A DNA stretch of 64,000 nucleotides from Corynebacterium sp. (GCF_030152825.1 NZ_JASLIP010000037.1:35819-99818), one strand, 5' to 3'. Shown: positions 9,209-17,566, counted from the first letter of the stretch. Program-made: numbers and translations. Notes: generated from the sequence alone by a model not told the origin.

Positions 9209-9295
9209 TTAAAGGACGTTAGTCACGAGCCACGCCACGAGAAGGAGCACGAGCAGCAGGGCAAGGGCCTGCCGAACCTTCGAATGGTGCTTCAT
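9209..9295 (-). CDS. 28-residue single-pass membrane peptide
   Basis: A very short frame starting MKHHSKVRQALALL: a basic N-terminus followed by one hydrophobic segment (ALALLLVLLLVAWLV), then TNVL and TAA. AGGA lies a few bases before the ATG, and the gene begins 6 nt after the stop of the 95-residue membrane protein, which suggests translational coupling. It looks like a genuine small membrane protein; no family is recognised and the function is unknown. A GC-rich hairpin (CCTCACC...GGTGGGG) follows the stop. Confidence 0.5.
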   Translation of the reverse strand: MKHHSKVRQALALLLVLLLVAWLVTNVL

Positions 9296-9301
9296 GGTTT
9301 C

Positions 9302-9589
9302 CTAAACACTCTCCTGTTCACCGCCACACCCATTCTCGGCGCTGGCGACACCCTCTGGCTGAGCACCCGAGGATCGCTGGGCATGCCCCGGGGGCGCAGA
9401 TTTTTCAACCTGTGCTGCCAGCAGCTTCACGCTCTCCGGCCCCAGGACCTCCGCTTCCTCGGCGCTGCGCGGGATGATCCCCCAGAGCACCTTGTTGAGC
9501 AGCCAGGAGGTACCCCCGGCGAAGGCAAGCAGGAATGCCACCACCACCGGAGCCTGGATCCATACCGAGGCATTGATCAGCCAATTCAT
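9302..9589 (-). CDS. Small single-pass membrane protein (95 aa)
   Basis: Begins MNWLINASVW and has one hydrophobic segment (APVVVAFLLAFAGGTSWLL) at about residues 13-33, a short amphipathic part, and a polar Pro/Gly/Glu-rich tail of about 40 residues. There is no signal-peptidase site, so it is probably anchored with an extended cytoplasmic tail. It lies 35 nt after the M3 peptidase gene and 6 nt before the 28-residue peptide gene, and probably shares their transcript. Family and function are unknown. Confidence 0.6.
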   Translation of the reverse strand: MNWLINASVWIQAPVVVAFLLAFAGGTSWLLNKVLWGIIPRSAEEAEVLGPESVKLLAAQVEKSAPPGHAQRSSGAQPEGVASAENGCGGEQESV

Positions 9590-9624
9590 GTTCTCTCTAC
9601 CGAGAATCTACTCGTTGCGGGCGC

Positions 9625-11796
9625 TTAGCCGTTAACCGCACCCCACAGACCGCGGCGGCGCAGCAGCGGTTCGACGCTGCGCTGGCGGCCTCGGAACATC
9701 CAGAATGCATCCTCGTAGTCGATGGTCGCACCGCGCGAGAGGATCATGCGGCGGAAGCGTTCCCCGGCGAAGCGGACGTCGTCCAGATCGATCTCCTCGG
9801 CGCCCTCCTCGTTGCTCGTCGCTGCCTCGTCAGCATCCAACGTCGCCTCCCGGGCCGCACCGGTGTCAACGAAAGCCTGGAAGCCATCGGCGTCCAGCAC
9901 CTCCGCCCAGAGGTAAGACCAGTAGTCCGCCGAGTAGCCACCGGCGAAGATGTGGTTGAAGTAGGCGGAACGGTAGCGCGGGGCGATCTTATCCGCGATA
10001 TCGATGCCAGCCTCCTCGAGCGCGCGGCGTTCGAAGGCAGCGATGTCCGTAACCTGGGCGGCCTCGTCCTCAGTCAGCTGGTGCCAGGCCAGGTCCACCA
10101 CGCAGGCGGCGACGTACTCGGTGGTGGCAAAGCCCTCACCCCACTGCGCCTGCTTCTGGACGGCGGCGACCAGCTCGGCGGGCAGCACCTCACCGGTATC
10201 CACGTGCTTGGCGTAGTTGGCCAGAATCTCCGGCTGGAAGGCCCAGTTCTCGTTGATCTGGGAGGGGAACTCCACGAAGTCGCGCGGCACGGAGGTGCCG
10301 GACAGGCTCGGGTAGCGAACCTCGGAGAGCAGCCCGTGCAGGGCGTGACCGAACTCGTGGAAGACCGTGGCCACCTCGTCGAGGCTCAGCAGCGCCCGTC
10401 CCACCTCACCCGGCGCAAGTTCGGCAGGCTTGGCGACGTTCAGGACGTTGACGACAACCGGCTTGGTCCCCAGCAGGTCGGACTGGTCCACGAAGCTGCT
10501 CATCCACGCGCCTCCCCGCTTGGTGGGGCGGGCGTACATGTCCGTGATGATTAGGCCGATGCCCTCACCGGGGGTCGCTCCCGGGTAGCTGCTGTCTGCG
10601 CCTTCGCGGACCTCCCAGACCAGGGCCTCCGGGTGGTAGCCCTCGAGGTCCTCGCGGCGGACAACCTCGATGCCGTAGAGGCGCTGGGCGGCGTAGAAGG
10701 CACCGTCGACGAGCACCTGATCCAGTGGGAAGTAGCTGCGCAGCTCCTCCTCGTCGACCGAGAGTTCCTCCTGCTTCAGCTGGGCGGACCAGTAGGCCCA
10801 GTCCGCGCCCGTGAGCTCGGGGTTTTCCTGACCGGAAGCTCCAGCGGAGACGGCCTGCTTGTCCAGCAGTCGCTTGTACTCGCCGTGGGCGTTGCTCACC
10901 GCGGGGGGAATCACCTGGTTCAGCAGCCCCTTGACGGCCTCGACGGAGCCGGCGGTTTCCTCCTCCGCCACGAAGTCAGCGTGGGAGGCGTAGCCCAGCA
11001 GCTTGGCGCGGCGGGCGCGCAGGCGGGCGATCTCCTTGAGGGTCTCATCAGTGGCCGTGCCGGCACGCTGCAGGGAGGCCTCGTAAATCCGGCGGCGGAC
11101 CTCCGGGTTCTCGAGAGACTCCAGGATGGGCTGCACGCTGGGCAGTCCGAGCCGGATGAGCCAGCCCTCCTTGCCGGCCTCCTTCGCATCGGTAGCCAGC
11201 ACCTCGCGGGTGGCCTCGCTGAGGCCAGCGAGCTCCGATTCCTCAGTGATCAGCACGGCGGAGGCCTCGGTCTGCTCCTGCAGGACGCGGCCGAAGCGGG
11301 TGGACAGCTCGGCGAGGCGCTCGTCGATCTGCTTGAGCTCATCCCGCTGCTCCGGGGCGAGCTCCGCCCCGCCCCGGCGGAACTTGCGGCGCCAGTAGGC
11401 CATGAGCGCGGCCTCCTCGCTGCCCTCCTCGATCTGGGTGTTCTCGTCGACGCGCTTGATGCGCTCCCACAGCGCTTCGTTGAGGTAGAGCTCGGAGAAG
11501 TGCTTCGCCAGTGGCGGGGAGACCGCCTCCTCCACGTCGCGGATCTCCGGGGTGGCCATTGTGCCGGCGTAGTTGAAGATCACCGCGAGCACGCGGTCGA
11601 GCATCCGACCGGAGACCTCGAGGGCCTCCAGGGTGTTCTCCCAGGTCGGCTCCTCGGGGTTCGCCGCGATGGCCGCGATCTCCGCGGCGTGGTCGTCCAC
11701 CGCGGTGAAGAAGGCCGGGACGAGCTCGCTGACCTCGACTTTGGCGAAGTCCGGCAGCTCGTAGGGAAGGCTGGAAGGCGTGTCGAAATCTAACAT
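9625..11796 (-). CDS. M3-family oligopeptidase (oligopeptidase A / Dcp type)
   Basis: A zinc metallopeptidase of about 723 residues from the ATG at 11796. The catalytic motif HEFGHALHG lies near residue 478, and downstream ENWAFQPEIL and SAYFNHIFAGGYSADYW fit M3A peptidases (dipeptidyl carboxypeptidase/oligopeptidase A). The enzyme degrades short peptides in the cytoplasm. The frame is open 29 codons further to 11883, but that extension is a translated 15-bp tandem repeat (LAPRSLAP) and is probably not protein. GGAG lies 3 nt before the chosen ATG. Two small membrane-protein genes follow in the same direction. Confidence 0.88.
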   Translation of the reverse strand: MLDFDTPSSLPYELPDFAKVEVSELVPAFFTAVDDHAAEIAAIAANPEEPTWENTLEALEVSGRMLDRVLAVIFNYAGTMATPEIRDVEEAVSPPLAKHFSELYLNEALWERIKRVDENTQIEEGSEEAALMAYWRRKFRRGGAELAPEQRDELKQIDERLAELSTRFGRVLQEQTEASAVLITEESELAGLSEATREVLATDAKEAGKEGWLIRLGLPSVQPILESLENPEVRRRIYEASLQRAGTATDETLKEIARLRARRAKLLGYASHADFVAEEETAGSVEAVKGLLNQVIPPAVSNAHGEYKRLLDKQAVSAGASGQENPELTGADWAYWSAQLKQEELSVDEEELRSYFPLDQVLVDGAFYAAQRLYGIEVVRREDLEGYHPEALVWEVREGADSSYPGATPGEGIGLIITDMYARPTKRGGAWMSSFVDQSDLLGTKPVVVNVLNVAKPAELAPGEVGRALLSLDEVATVFHEFGHALHGLLSEVRYPSLSGTSVPRDFVEFPSQINENWAFQPEILANYAKHVDTGEVLPAELVAAVQKQAQWGEGFATTEYVAACVVDLAWHQLTEDEAAQVTDIAAFERRALEEAGIDIADKIAPRYRSAYFNHIFAGGYSADYWSYLWAEVLDADGFQAFVDTGAAREATLDADEAATSNEEGAEEIDLDDVRFAGERFRRMILSRGATIDYEDAFWMFRGRQRSVEPLLRRRGLWGAVNG

Positions 11797-11845
11797 GCGC
11801 TCCAGTGTAGCGACCCGCCCGGACACGGCTGTGGGGCCGGTGGCG

Positions 11846-11905
11846 GGCGCTAGGGACCTCGGCGCTAGAAACTTCGGCGCCAAGCGCTTTGGCGCTAGTC
11901 GTCCT
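11846..11905. repeat. 15-bp imperfect tandem repeat, four units
   Basis: Four consecutive 15-nt units begin GGCGCTA or GGCGCCA (at 11846, 11861, 11876, 11891). The first seven bases are nearly constant and the rest varies. The array fills the gap between the siderophore lipoprotein gene (its last unit covers the stop) and the M3 peptidase start, so it may form part of the 5' region of the peptidase mRNA. Confidence 0.8.
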
Positions 11906-12821
11906 TAGACACTTCCTTGGCGATGATCTCCAGCGGCTCGAGGGAGCGCACGGACGGGTCCAGGCCAACGCCCGGGACGACGATGAACTTATTCTCGCGC
12001 ACCGCCTTCATGTTCTTGGTCGCGGGCTCGCGCTTGAGCTCGTCGATCTTCTCCTGCGCGGTGTCCATCGGCAGTCCACGGCCGGAGATGTCGGCGACGA
12101 CAATGTAGTCCGGATCCTTCTCGGCGAAAGCCTCCCAGCTGACCTCGTTGCGGGCCTCCTTGAGGTCCTCAAAGACGTTGGTCGAGCCGGTGAGCTTCGC
12201 GATGTCGTTGGAGATGCCGTAGCGGCCATCAACCCACGGGGCGGCATCGTTGATATTGAAGAGGAAGGCGAGCGACTTACCGGAGTTCACGTCCGCCTTA
12301 TCGACGGCTTCCTGGGTCTGGTCGATGAGCTTCTTGAACTCTTCCTCCGCGCCGAGAATTTCACCCAGCTGCTCGTAGTCCTTCTGGAGGTTCTCGAAGC
12401 CGGTCGTGCCGTCCTCCGGGCAATCCGTGTTGGAGACGAAGGTGCGCACACAGTTTTCTGCCCAGAACTCCCGGGCCCCGGTGAGGCTTCCAACGAAGCT
12501 GCCGCGCTGGGTGGCGACGATGAAGTCCGGGTCCACGTCGAGCACCTGCTCCGCGGTCGCGACGGTCTTGCTCAGCACGGGAATGCTGTCATAGGCCTCC
12601 TGCCACTTCGGCTGAACCTTGTCGTGCAGCGAGCTGGTTCCGACCATCTTGTCCTTTTGCCCCAGCTCGAAGAGGTTCTCGGTCGTGGCTTGGCGCAGGG
12701 TGACGATGCGCTCCGGCTTCTCATCAATCGAAATCTCCATGCCCCAGTTATCGATGGTGCGCCCACCCTGGGCGGTGGTGTCCTCCTCCGAGCACGCAAC
12801 GAGCCCTGCTGCCAGGGTCAC
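11895..12821 (-). CDS. Iron-siderophore ABC transporter substrate-binding lipoprotein (natural start interrupted)
   Basis: The coding frame matches FecB/FhuD-type periplasmic-binding proteins: a lipobox LVAC, then RIVTLRQATTENLFELG, DPDFIVATQRGSFVG, DPDYIVVADISG and a C-terminal VRSLEPLEIIAKEV. It should capture ferric siderophore outside the membrane for an ABC importer; no permease or ATPase gene is nearby. The formal start here is GTG at 12821, which would leave a signal peptide of only 9 residues. The natural start is an ATG at 12861-12863 with AAGGAAG 6 nt before it, but codon 2 is TAG; without that stop the protein would begin M-x-NKTLRIGAGIVG and have a full lipoprotein signal. Probably a pseudogene, or expressed from a weak start. 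Confidence 0.75.
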   Translation of the reverse strand: MTLAAGLVACSEEDTTAQGGRTIDNWGMEISIDEKPERIVTLRQATTENLFELGQKDKMVGTSSLHDKVQPKWQEAYDSIPVLSKTVATAEQVLDVDPDFIVATQRGSFVGSLTGAREFWAENCVRTFVSNTDCPEDGTTGFENLQKDYEQLGEILGAEEEFKKLIDQTQEAVDKADVNSGKSLAFLFNINDAAPWVDGRYGISNDIAKLTGSTNVFEDLKEARNEVSWEAFAEKDPDYIVVADISGRGLPMDTAQEKIDELKREPATKNMKAVRENKFIVVPGVGLDPSVRSLEPLEIIAKEVSKDD

Positions 12822-12857
12822 TCCAACGATGCCGGCGCCGATCCGCAGAGTTTTATT

Positions 12858-12876
12858 CTACATATTGATCTTCCTT
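12858..12876 (-). promoter_or_regulatory. Shine-Dalgarno and ATG followed at once by TAG
   Basis: AAGGAAG (12870-12876), a 6-nt spacer, ATG (12861-12863), then TAG (12858-12860) in the frame of the lipoprotein signal peptide. A single base change (AAG, CAG or GAG to TAG) would explain it. A different-frame 8-codon mini-ORF starting within the Shine-Dalgarno region also ends here. Confidence 0.7.
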
Positions 12877-12955
12877 CATCAGTCACGGGAGGGATATTCA
12901 CCGGGTCGCGACCGGCTGGTCCGCATCCGACACACCCATCGCTCTGGCGTTCAAT

Positions 12956-12967
12956 GGATACTTATCC
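12956..12967. promoter_or_regulatory. Inverted repeat GGATA-N2-TATCC in the divergent intergenic region
   Basis: A perfect 5+5-bp palindrome between the siderophore lipoprotein gene and aecD. It overlaps a poor match to the DtxR iron box (about 9 of 16 positions), so iron control is only a possibility. Confidence 0.3.
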
Positions 12968-13026
12968 TAGCTAAATGCGAAAAACCAGAATATAGACAGA
13001 GTTGTCTATCCCCCCGACCGGGCGAG

Positions 13027-13032
13027 TACACT
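13027..13032 (+). promoter_or_regulatory. -10 box TACACT for leaderless aecD
   Basis: TACACT ends 7 nt before the ATG at 13040, the spacing expected when transcription starts at the start codon. No Shine-Dalgarno sequence precedes that ATG. Confidence 0.5.
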
Positions 13033-13039
13033 GTTGGCC

Positions 13040-14341
13040 ATGACTAGCCACAACTCCAGCACACTCGGTCTGCCCACCCTGGCGGAACTGCGACGCCGCG
13101 GTACGAAGAAGTGGCGCGGCTACCCCGATGACGTCATCCCCATGTGGGTCGCGGAGTCCGACTTTCACACCTGCCCGGCCGTTGCCCGCGCCATCCAGGA
13201 CTGCATGGACCGCGAATACTTCGGCTACTCCGCTGACGACGAGGAGCTGCGGGAAGCACTCGCCGGCTTCTACGAACGCCGCTTCGGCTGGACCTTCTCC
13301 CCAGACTGGGTTCGCTCCGTCCCCGACGTGGTCACAGGCGTGAAAATCGCCGTCGAGGAACTCACCCCCGCAGGCTCCGCGATCGTGCTGCCCGTGCCCG
13401 CCTATAACCCCTTCTTCGAGATGCCCGACGTCACCGGTCGGCCGGCGATCGAGGTGCCCATGACTCCGGGGGGAGGCTTCGACCTCGCGGCCCTGGAGGA
13501 GGTCTTCGCAGCCGGCACCGCAAGCACGCGCGGGCGTGTCGTCGTCGATAAGGGAGCGGGCAACGACGGACAGGAGGAAAAGGGAAACACAGCCGCGCCG
13601 GCCGGGTCGCTGATCCTGTGCAGTCCGTATAACCCCCTCGGCCGGGTGTTCAGCGAGTCTGAACTGCGCGACGTCGTGGAGCTGGCGGCGAAGTACAACG
13701 TGCGGGTGATCTCCGACGAGATCCACGCCCCCATCGTCTACCCGGGGCACCAGCACACCCCGGCCGCCTCGGTCAGCGAAATCGCGGCAGAGAACACCAT
13801 CACGGTCACCGCCACGTCGAAGGGGTGGAACACCGCCGGCCTGCGATGTGCCCAAATGATCTTAAGCTCCCCACGCGACCGCGAGATCATGGCCGGGGTG
13901 CACAAGCTGCGCAGCGGCGAGGCGTCCACCATCGGAATCGCGGCCGCGACCGCCGCCTACCGCGACGAGTCCGGCTGGCTGGAGGAACAGATCGACTACC
14001 TCAGTGGCAACCTCGACCTGCTCGAACGCCGACTGCCCGAGGTACTGCCCGGCGCGAAGTTCCACCGCCCAGAAGGGACCTACCTGCTGTGGGTGGATGT
14101 TCGCGACGTCCCCGGACTCGGCGCAGCAATGGATGGGAACAGCGAAACAGCACCGAACGCAGCGGAGCCCACAGACCCAGCGGAGCAGATCCTCAAGCGA
14201 GCGAAGGTGGCCTTCAACACCGGAGCCATCTACGGCGCCGGTGGCGCCGGGCATCTGCGGATCAACTTCGCGACCTCTAGGGCGATCCTCACGGAGGCCC
14301 TGGATCGCCTCGCGGCTGCGGGCTTCGGAGAGCGTGCTTAA
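13040..14341 (+). CDS. aecD: Cystathionine beta-lyase, MalY/PatB type (AecD)
   Basis: A PLP-dependent class I/II aminotransferase-fold C-S lyase that cleaves cystathionine to homocysteine, pyruvate and ammonia; AecD of corynebacteria also degrades S-(2-aminoethyl)-cysteine. Key regions are VIPMWVAESDF, LILCSPYNPLGRVF, VISDEIHAPIVY and the lysine-bearing TATSKGWNTAG. Between about residues 165 and 190 there is a hydrophilic insertion (GTASTRGRV through NTAAPAG), and a second polar stretch near 365-385, that I would not expect in the family core. The ATG at 13040 is chosen over an upstream TTG because a TACACT box lies 7 nt before it. Divergent from the lipoprotein gene. Confidence 0.88.
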   Translation: MTSHNSSTLGLPTLAELRRRGTKKWRGYPDDVIPMWVAESDFHTCPAVARAIQDCMDREYFGYSADDEELREALAGFYERRFGWTFSPDWVRSVPDVVTGVKIAVEELTPAGSAIVLPVPAYNPFFEMPDVTGRPAIEVPMTPGGGFDLAALEEVFAAGTASTRGRVVVDKGAGNDGQEEKGNTAAPAGSLILCSPYNPLGRVFSESELRDVVELAAKYNVRVISDEIHAPIVYPGHQHTPAASVSEIAAENTITVTATSKGWNTAGLRCAQMILSSPRDREIMAGVHKLRSGEASTIGIAAATAAYRDESGWLEEQIDYLSGNLDLLERRLPEVLPGAKFHRPEGTYLLWVDVRDVPGLGAAMDGNSETAPNAAEPTDPAEQILKRAKVAFNTGAIYGAGGAGHLRINFATSRAILTEALDRLAAAGFGERA

Positions 14342-14412
14342 GGCCTGTCTGCCCTCTTCGCTAGGCTTCTTGGTTGTTAGAGCTCAACCCCAATTAAGGA
14401 GCACGCGAGTAC

Positions 14413-16308
14413 ATGATTGCCGCTTTCGGCAGGATCCTGCGATCCACGAAGGAGCTCATGCCCTTCTACGTGATCGTGATGATCTCGAGCATCCTCACCG
14501 CCGGCCTGGCCCTGGCCGCGCCATTCTTGGTGAAAAACGCCACCGACACGATCGTGGCCTCGGTGCAGGGCGAGCTCTCCCGCGACACCGCGCTGCAGAC
14601 CGTGATCTGGCTGGCAGTGGCCCTGCTCGGCGTGGAGCTGGCCAATAACCTGGTGCGCAACATCGGCGGCTGGTTCGGTGACGTGATGGCCACTCGGATG
14701 CGGCAGATCCTCTCCAACCGCTACTTCGCGAAGCTCCTCAGCCTGCCGCAGAGCTACTACGACAAGCAGGTCACGGGCACCATCATCTCGCGACTGGACC
14801 GCTCGATCCTGGGGCTCACCCAGTTCCTGCAGTCCTTCGCCAATAACTTCTTCTCCATGCTTCTCACGGTGGCGATGATCCTGGTCATCACCGCGATCTA
14901 CTACTGGCCACTGGCCCTGCTGCTGGCCGTGATCTTCCCGATGTACCTGTGGCTCACCGCGCTGACGAGCCGGAAGTGGATCGTCTGGGAGAAGGAGAAA
15001 AACGAGCACATCGATACAGCTCAGGGCCGGTTCGCCGAGGTCATCGGCCAGGTGAAGGTGGTCAAGTCCTTCGTCACGGAGCTGCTCGAGCTGCGCCTGT
15101 TCCAGAAGCACTTCGACGAAACCGTGCAGATTACCCGCGTGCAGTCCCGCTACTGGCACATGATGGATATCTTCCGCATGGGCGGAATGAACATCATCTT
15201 CTTCGCCATCTACCTCACCCTGTTCTGGCAGACGATCAGCGGGCGCTTCACGATCGGCGATATGGTCCTGCTGCTGCAGCTGGTGGTCATGGCCCGCCAG
15301 CCGGCCAGCATGATGAGCTGGCTGGTGGACACCGCCCAGCGCGCCGCCGCGGGTTCCCGCGAGTACTTCGAGGCGATGGAGGAGCTGGAGGAGCCGACGA
15401 CGGCCCCCGCCCTGCGGGACGCTTCCCGCCCGGGTGGCAGCATGCTCGTCGACCAGGAGACCGTGGATGCCGCGCTCGTCCCGCAGCTCTCCGCCCCGGA
15501 GTCCGGCCCGGTGTTCGAGTTCCGGGACGTGGACTTCGAATACCTGCCCGGCGAGCCTGTCATTCACGACGTAAGCTTCAGCGCGCAGCGAGGCCAGACG
15601 GTGGCGCTGGTCGGCGAGTCCGGCGGCGGGAAGTCCACCCTGGTGAACCTGCTGCTGGGCCTGTATCAGCCCACAGCCGGAACGCTCACTGTCTGCGGCA
15701 AGGACGTGTCGACGCTGACCAGCGCGGAGCTGCGTTCCTCGGTGGGCGTGGTCTTCCAGGAACCCGCGCTGTTCTCCGGCACGATCCGGGAGAACATCGC
15801 CTACGCCACCCCGGATGCCAGCCAGGCGGAGATCGAGGATGCGGCCAAGCGCGCGAATGCGCACGAGTTCATCATGGGCTTCACCGATGGCTACGACACG
15901 ATCATCGGCGAGCGAGGCCTGCGGCTGTCCGGTGGCCAGAAGCAGCGCATCGCGGTGGCCCGCGCGATGCTGAAGGACGCACCCGTGCTGGTGCTGGATG
16001 AGGCCACCTCCGCGCTGGATACGAAGGCGGAGCGCGTGGTCCAGGCGGGCCTGGAGCAGCTGATGGAGGGGCGCACCACGCTGGTGATCGCCCACCGGCT
16101 ATCGACGATCGCGAACGTGGACACCATCGTCACCCTGGATGAGGGGCGCGTCGACGAGGTCGGCTCCCCCGCGGAGCTGGCGACCTCCGGGGGTATCTAC
16201 TCCGAGCTGTTGAAGCTCACGGGATCGACCTCGGCGGCCGACCGCGAACGATTGAAGCGCTTCGGCTTCTGGGAGGGTGAGCCCGAGGAAGAGCCCGCGG
16301 AGGGCTAA
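14413..16308 (+). CDS. ABC transporter, fused permease and ATPase (exporter-type half-transporter)
   Basis: A 631-residue half-transporter expected to work as a dimer. The N-terminal ABC_membrane region spans about residues 1-300 with six predicted helices (for example FYVIVMISSILTAGLALAAP). The ATPase domain has Walker A GESGGGKST (about 401), the signature LSGGQKQR (about 505), Walker B VLVLDEATSALD and the H-loop IAHRLSTI. Substrate cannot be inferred. AAGGAG lies 11 nt before the ATG. It starts 71 nt after aecD and may be co-transcribed; a bidirectional hairpin follows. There is an acidic tail EGEPEEEPAEG. Confidence 0.85.
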   Translation: MIAAFGRILRSTKELMPFYVIVMISSILTAGLALAAPFLVKNATDTIVASVQGELSRDTALQTVIWLAVALLGVELANNLVRNIGGWFGDVMATRMRQILSNRYFAKLLSLPQSYYDKQVTGTIISRLDRSILGLTQFLQSFANNFFSMLLTVAMILVITAIYYWPLALLLAVIFPMYLWLTALTSRKWIVWEKEKNEHIDTAQGRFAEVIGQVKVVKSFVTELLELRLFQKHFDETVQITRVQSRYWHMMDIFRMGGMNIIFFAIYLTLFWQTISGRFTIGDMVLLLQLVVMARQPASMMSWLVDTAQRAAAGSREYFEAMEELEEPTTAPALRDASRPGGSMLVDQETVDAALVPQLSAPESGPVFEFRDVDFEYLPGEPVIHDVSFSAQRGQTVALVGESGGGKSTLVNLLLGLYQPTAGTLTVCGKDVSTLTSAELRSSVGVVFQEPALFSGTIRENIAYATPDASQAEIEDAAKRANAHEFIMGFTDGYDTIIGERGLRLSGGQKQRIAVARAMLKDAPVLVLDEATSALDTKAERVVQAGLEQLMEGRTTLVIAHRLSTIANVDTIVTLDEGRVDEVGSPAELATSGGIYSELLKLTGSTSAADRERLKRFGFWEGEPEEEPAEG

Positions 16309-16332
16309 GCACAGGGGCTCGCCCCGAGCTCA

Positions 16333-16368
16333 GGCGGCTGGGCAACAAGAGGCGACTGGGCAACAAGA
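16333..16368. repeat. 18-bp tandem repeat, two copies
   Basis: GGCGGCTGGGCAACAAGA is followed immediately by a copy with one difference (17 of 18 identical). It lies between the ABC transporter stop and the shared terminator. Confidence 0.85.
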
Positions 16369-16370
16369 AA

Positions 16371-16402
16371 GGCCCCCACCGGAAAACCGGTTGGGAGCCT
16401 CA
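16371..16402. terminator. Bidirectional terminator between the ABC transporter and csbD genes
   Basis: A hairpin with a stem of about 12 bp (GGCCCCCACCGG and CCGGTTGGGAGCC, mismatched at two positions) and an AAAA loop, followed by CAAAAATTTT. It sits between convergent genes. Confidence 0.7.
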
Positions 16403-16462
16403 AAAATTTTCAGCTCAAGCTCTGGGGCTCAGGCCCCAAGGGCTTAAACGAGGGAAAATTCT

Positions 16463-16636
16463 TTACTTGTCGGTGGCGTTGTTGAAGGCCTCAGCAGCCT
16501 TGTCCTTGACCTCGTTAGCCTTGTCCTGCAGGTCGGACTTAGCCTGGTCGATCTTGCCCTCAGCCTTGGTGGACTCGTCGCCCGTTGCGTCGCCGAAAGC
16601 TTCCTTTGCCTTGCCCTTGATGTCGTCGATAGACAT
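16463..16636 (-). CDS. CsbD-family small stress protein
   Basis: A 57-residue hydrophilic protein from the ATG at 16636, which is preceded by an ideal AGGAGG. The sequence (SIDDIKGKAKEAFGDATGDE, then KAEGKIDQAKSDLQDKANEV) is characteristic of the CsbD domain: short, Lys/Glu/Ala-rich, predicted helical. CsbD is a general-stress protein in other bacteria, but its biochemical role is unknown. The frame is open 13 codons upstream, but those lack family similarity. It lies 78 nt downstream of the start side of hbd's stop and is separated from it by a loose TGCCCC...GGGGCA hairpin. Confidence 0.88.
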   Translation of the reverse strand: MSIDDIKGKAKEAFGDATGDESTKAEGKIDQAKSDLQDKANEVKDKAAEAFNNATDK

Positions 16637-16714
16637 GTAGTTCCTCCTAGAAGTAGGAATTTTCCTGTGCCCCATCCACGGTACAGAAAAACCGCGAGCG
16701 GGGCAGAAAAATTT

Positions 16715-17566
16715 TTAGTACTCGTAGAAACCCTTGCCGGACTTGCGGCCGAAGTGGCCGGCCTGCACCATGCGGCGCAGCAGCGGCGGGCAGGAGTACG
16801 TCGGGTCGCCGAACTCCTCGAACATCACGTCCGCGATGAACGCGCAGGTGTCGAGGCCAACCATGTCGGCCAGGGTGAGCGGGCCCATCGGGTGCGCGGC
16901 GCCCAACTTCATGCCGGTGTCGATGTCTTCTGCGGTGGCCACGCCCTGCTCCACCATGCGGATCGCGGAGAGCATGTACGGCACCAGCAGGAAGTTTACG
17001 ATGAAGCCGGAACGGTCCTTCGCACGGATAGCAGTCTTACCCATCTTCTCGGTCGCGAAGGTCTGCGCCTTCTCCACTGCCTCCTCAGAGGTGGTCAGCG
17101 CCGGGATGACCTCCACGAGAGGCAGAACCGGAACCGGATTGAAGAAGTGCAGGCCGAGCACGCGCTCCGGGTTCTTCGTCGCCGAGGCGATGGTCTGGAT
17201 CGGCAGCGACGAGGTGTTGGAGCACAGCGGGGCGCTCTTGTCCTCGACGATCTCGTCAAGCTGTGCGAAGACGTCCTTCTTGATCTTCTCGTTCTCGACG
17301 ATGGCCTCCATGACCATCTCGCGGTCTGCGAAGTCCTCCAGGTTGGTGGTGTAGCCCAGACGGGACAGGGTAGCGTCCCGGTCCTCTGCGGAGAGCTTCC
17401 CGCGCTCCACGGCCTTAGCCAGGGACTTCTCGATTCGCGCCTGGCCGGCGTCCACGGCCTCCTGCTTCAGTTCCCACACGAGGACGTCCGCGCCGGACTT
17501 CGCAGCAACCTCTGCGATTCCGGATCCCATGAGACCTGCTCCGACGATGCCTACTCGCTGCACCAT
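16715..17566 (-). CDS. 3-hydroxyacyl-CoA (3-hydroxybutyryl-CoA) dehydrogenase
   Basis: A 283-residue NAD-dependent dehydrogenase. The Rossmann motif GIVGAGLMGSGIAEV is at residues 5-19, followed by SNTSSLPIQTIA, GLHFFNPVPVLPLVEVI (catalytic His) and RSGFIVNFLLVPYM, ending with GRKSGKGFYEY. It is the FadB2/Hbd stand-alone type and oxidises 3-hydroxyacyl-CoA (or reduces acetoacetyl-CoA) in fatty-acid or butyrate-type metabolism. The ATG at 17566 is preceded by GGAGG at ideal spacing; the frame remains open to 17740 but that part is not protein-like. Divergent from the SNF2-type gene. Confidence 0.92.
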   Translation of the reverse strand: MVQRVGIVGAGLMGSGIAEVAAKSGADVLVWELKQEAVDAGQARIEKSLAKAVERGKLSAEDRDATLSRLGYTTNLEDFADREMVMEAIVENEKIKKDVFAQLDEIVEDKSAPLCSNTSSLPIQTIASATKNPERVLGLHFFNPVPVLPLVEVIPALTTSEEAVEKAQTFATEKMGKTAIRAKDRSGFIVNFLLVPYMLSAIRMVEQGVATAEDIDTGMKLGAAHPMGPLTLADMVGLDTCAFIADVMFEEFGDPTYSCPPLLRRMVQAGHFGRKSGKGFYEY

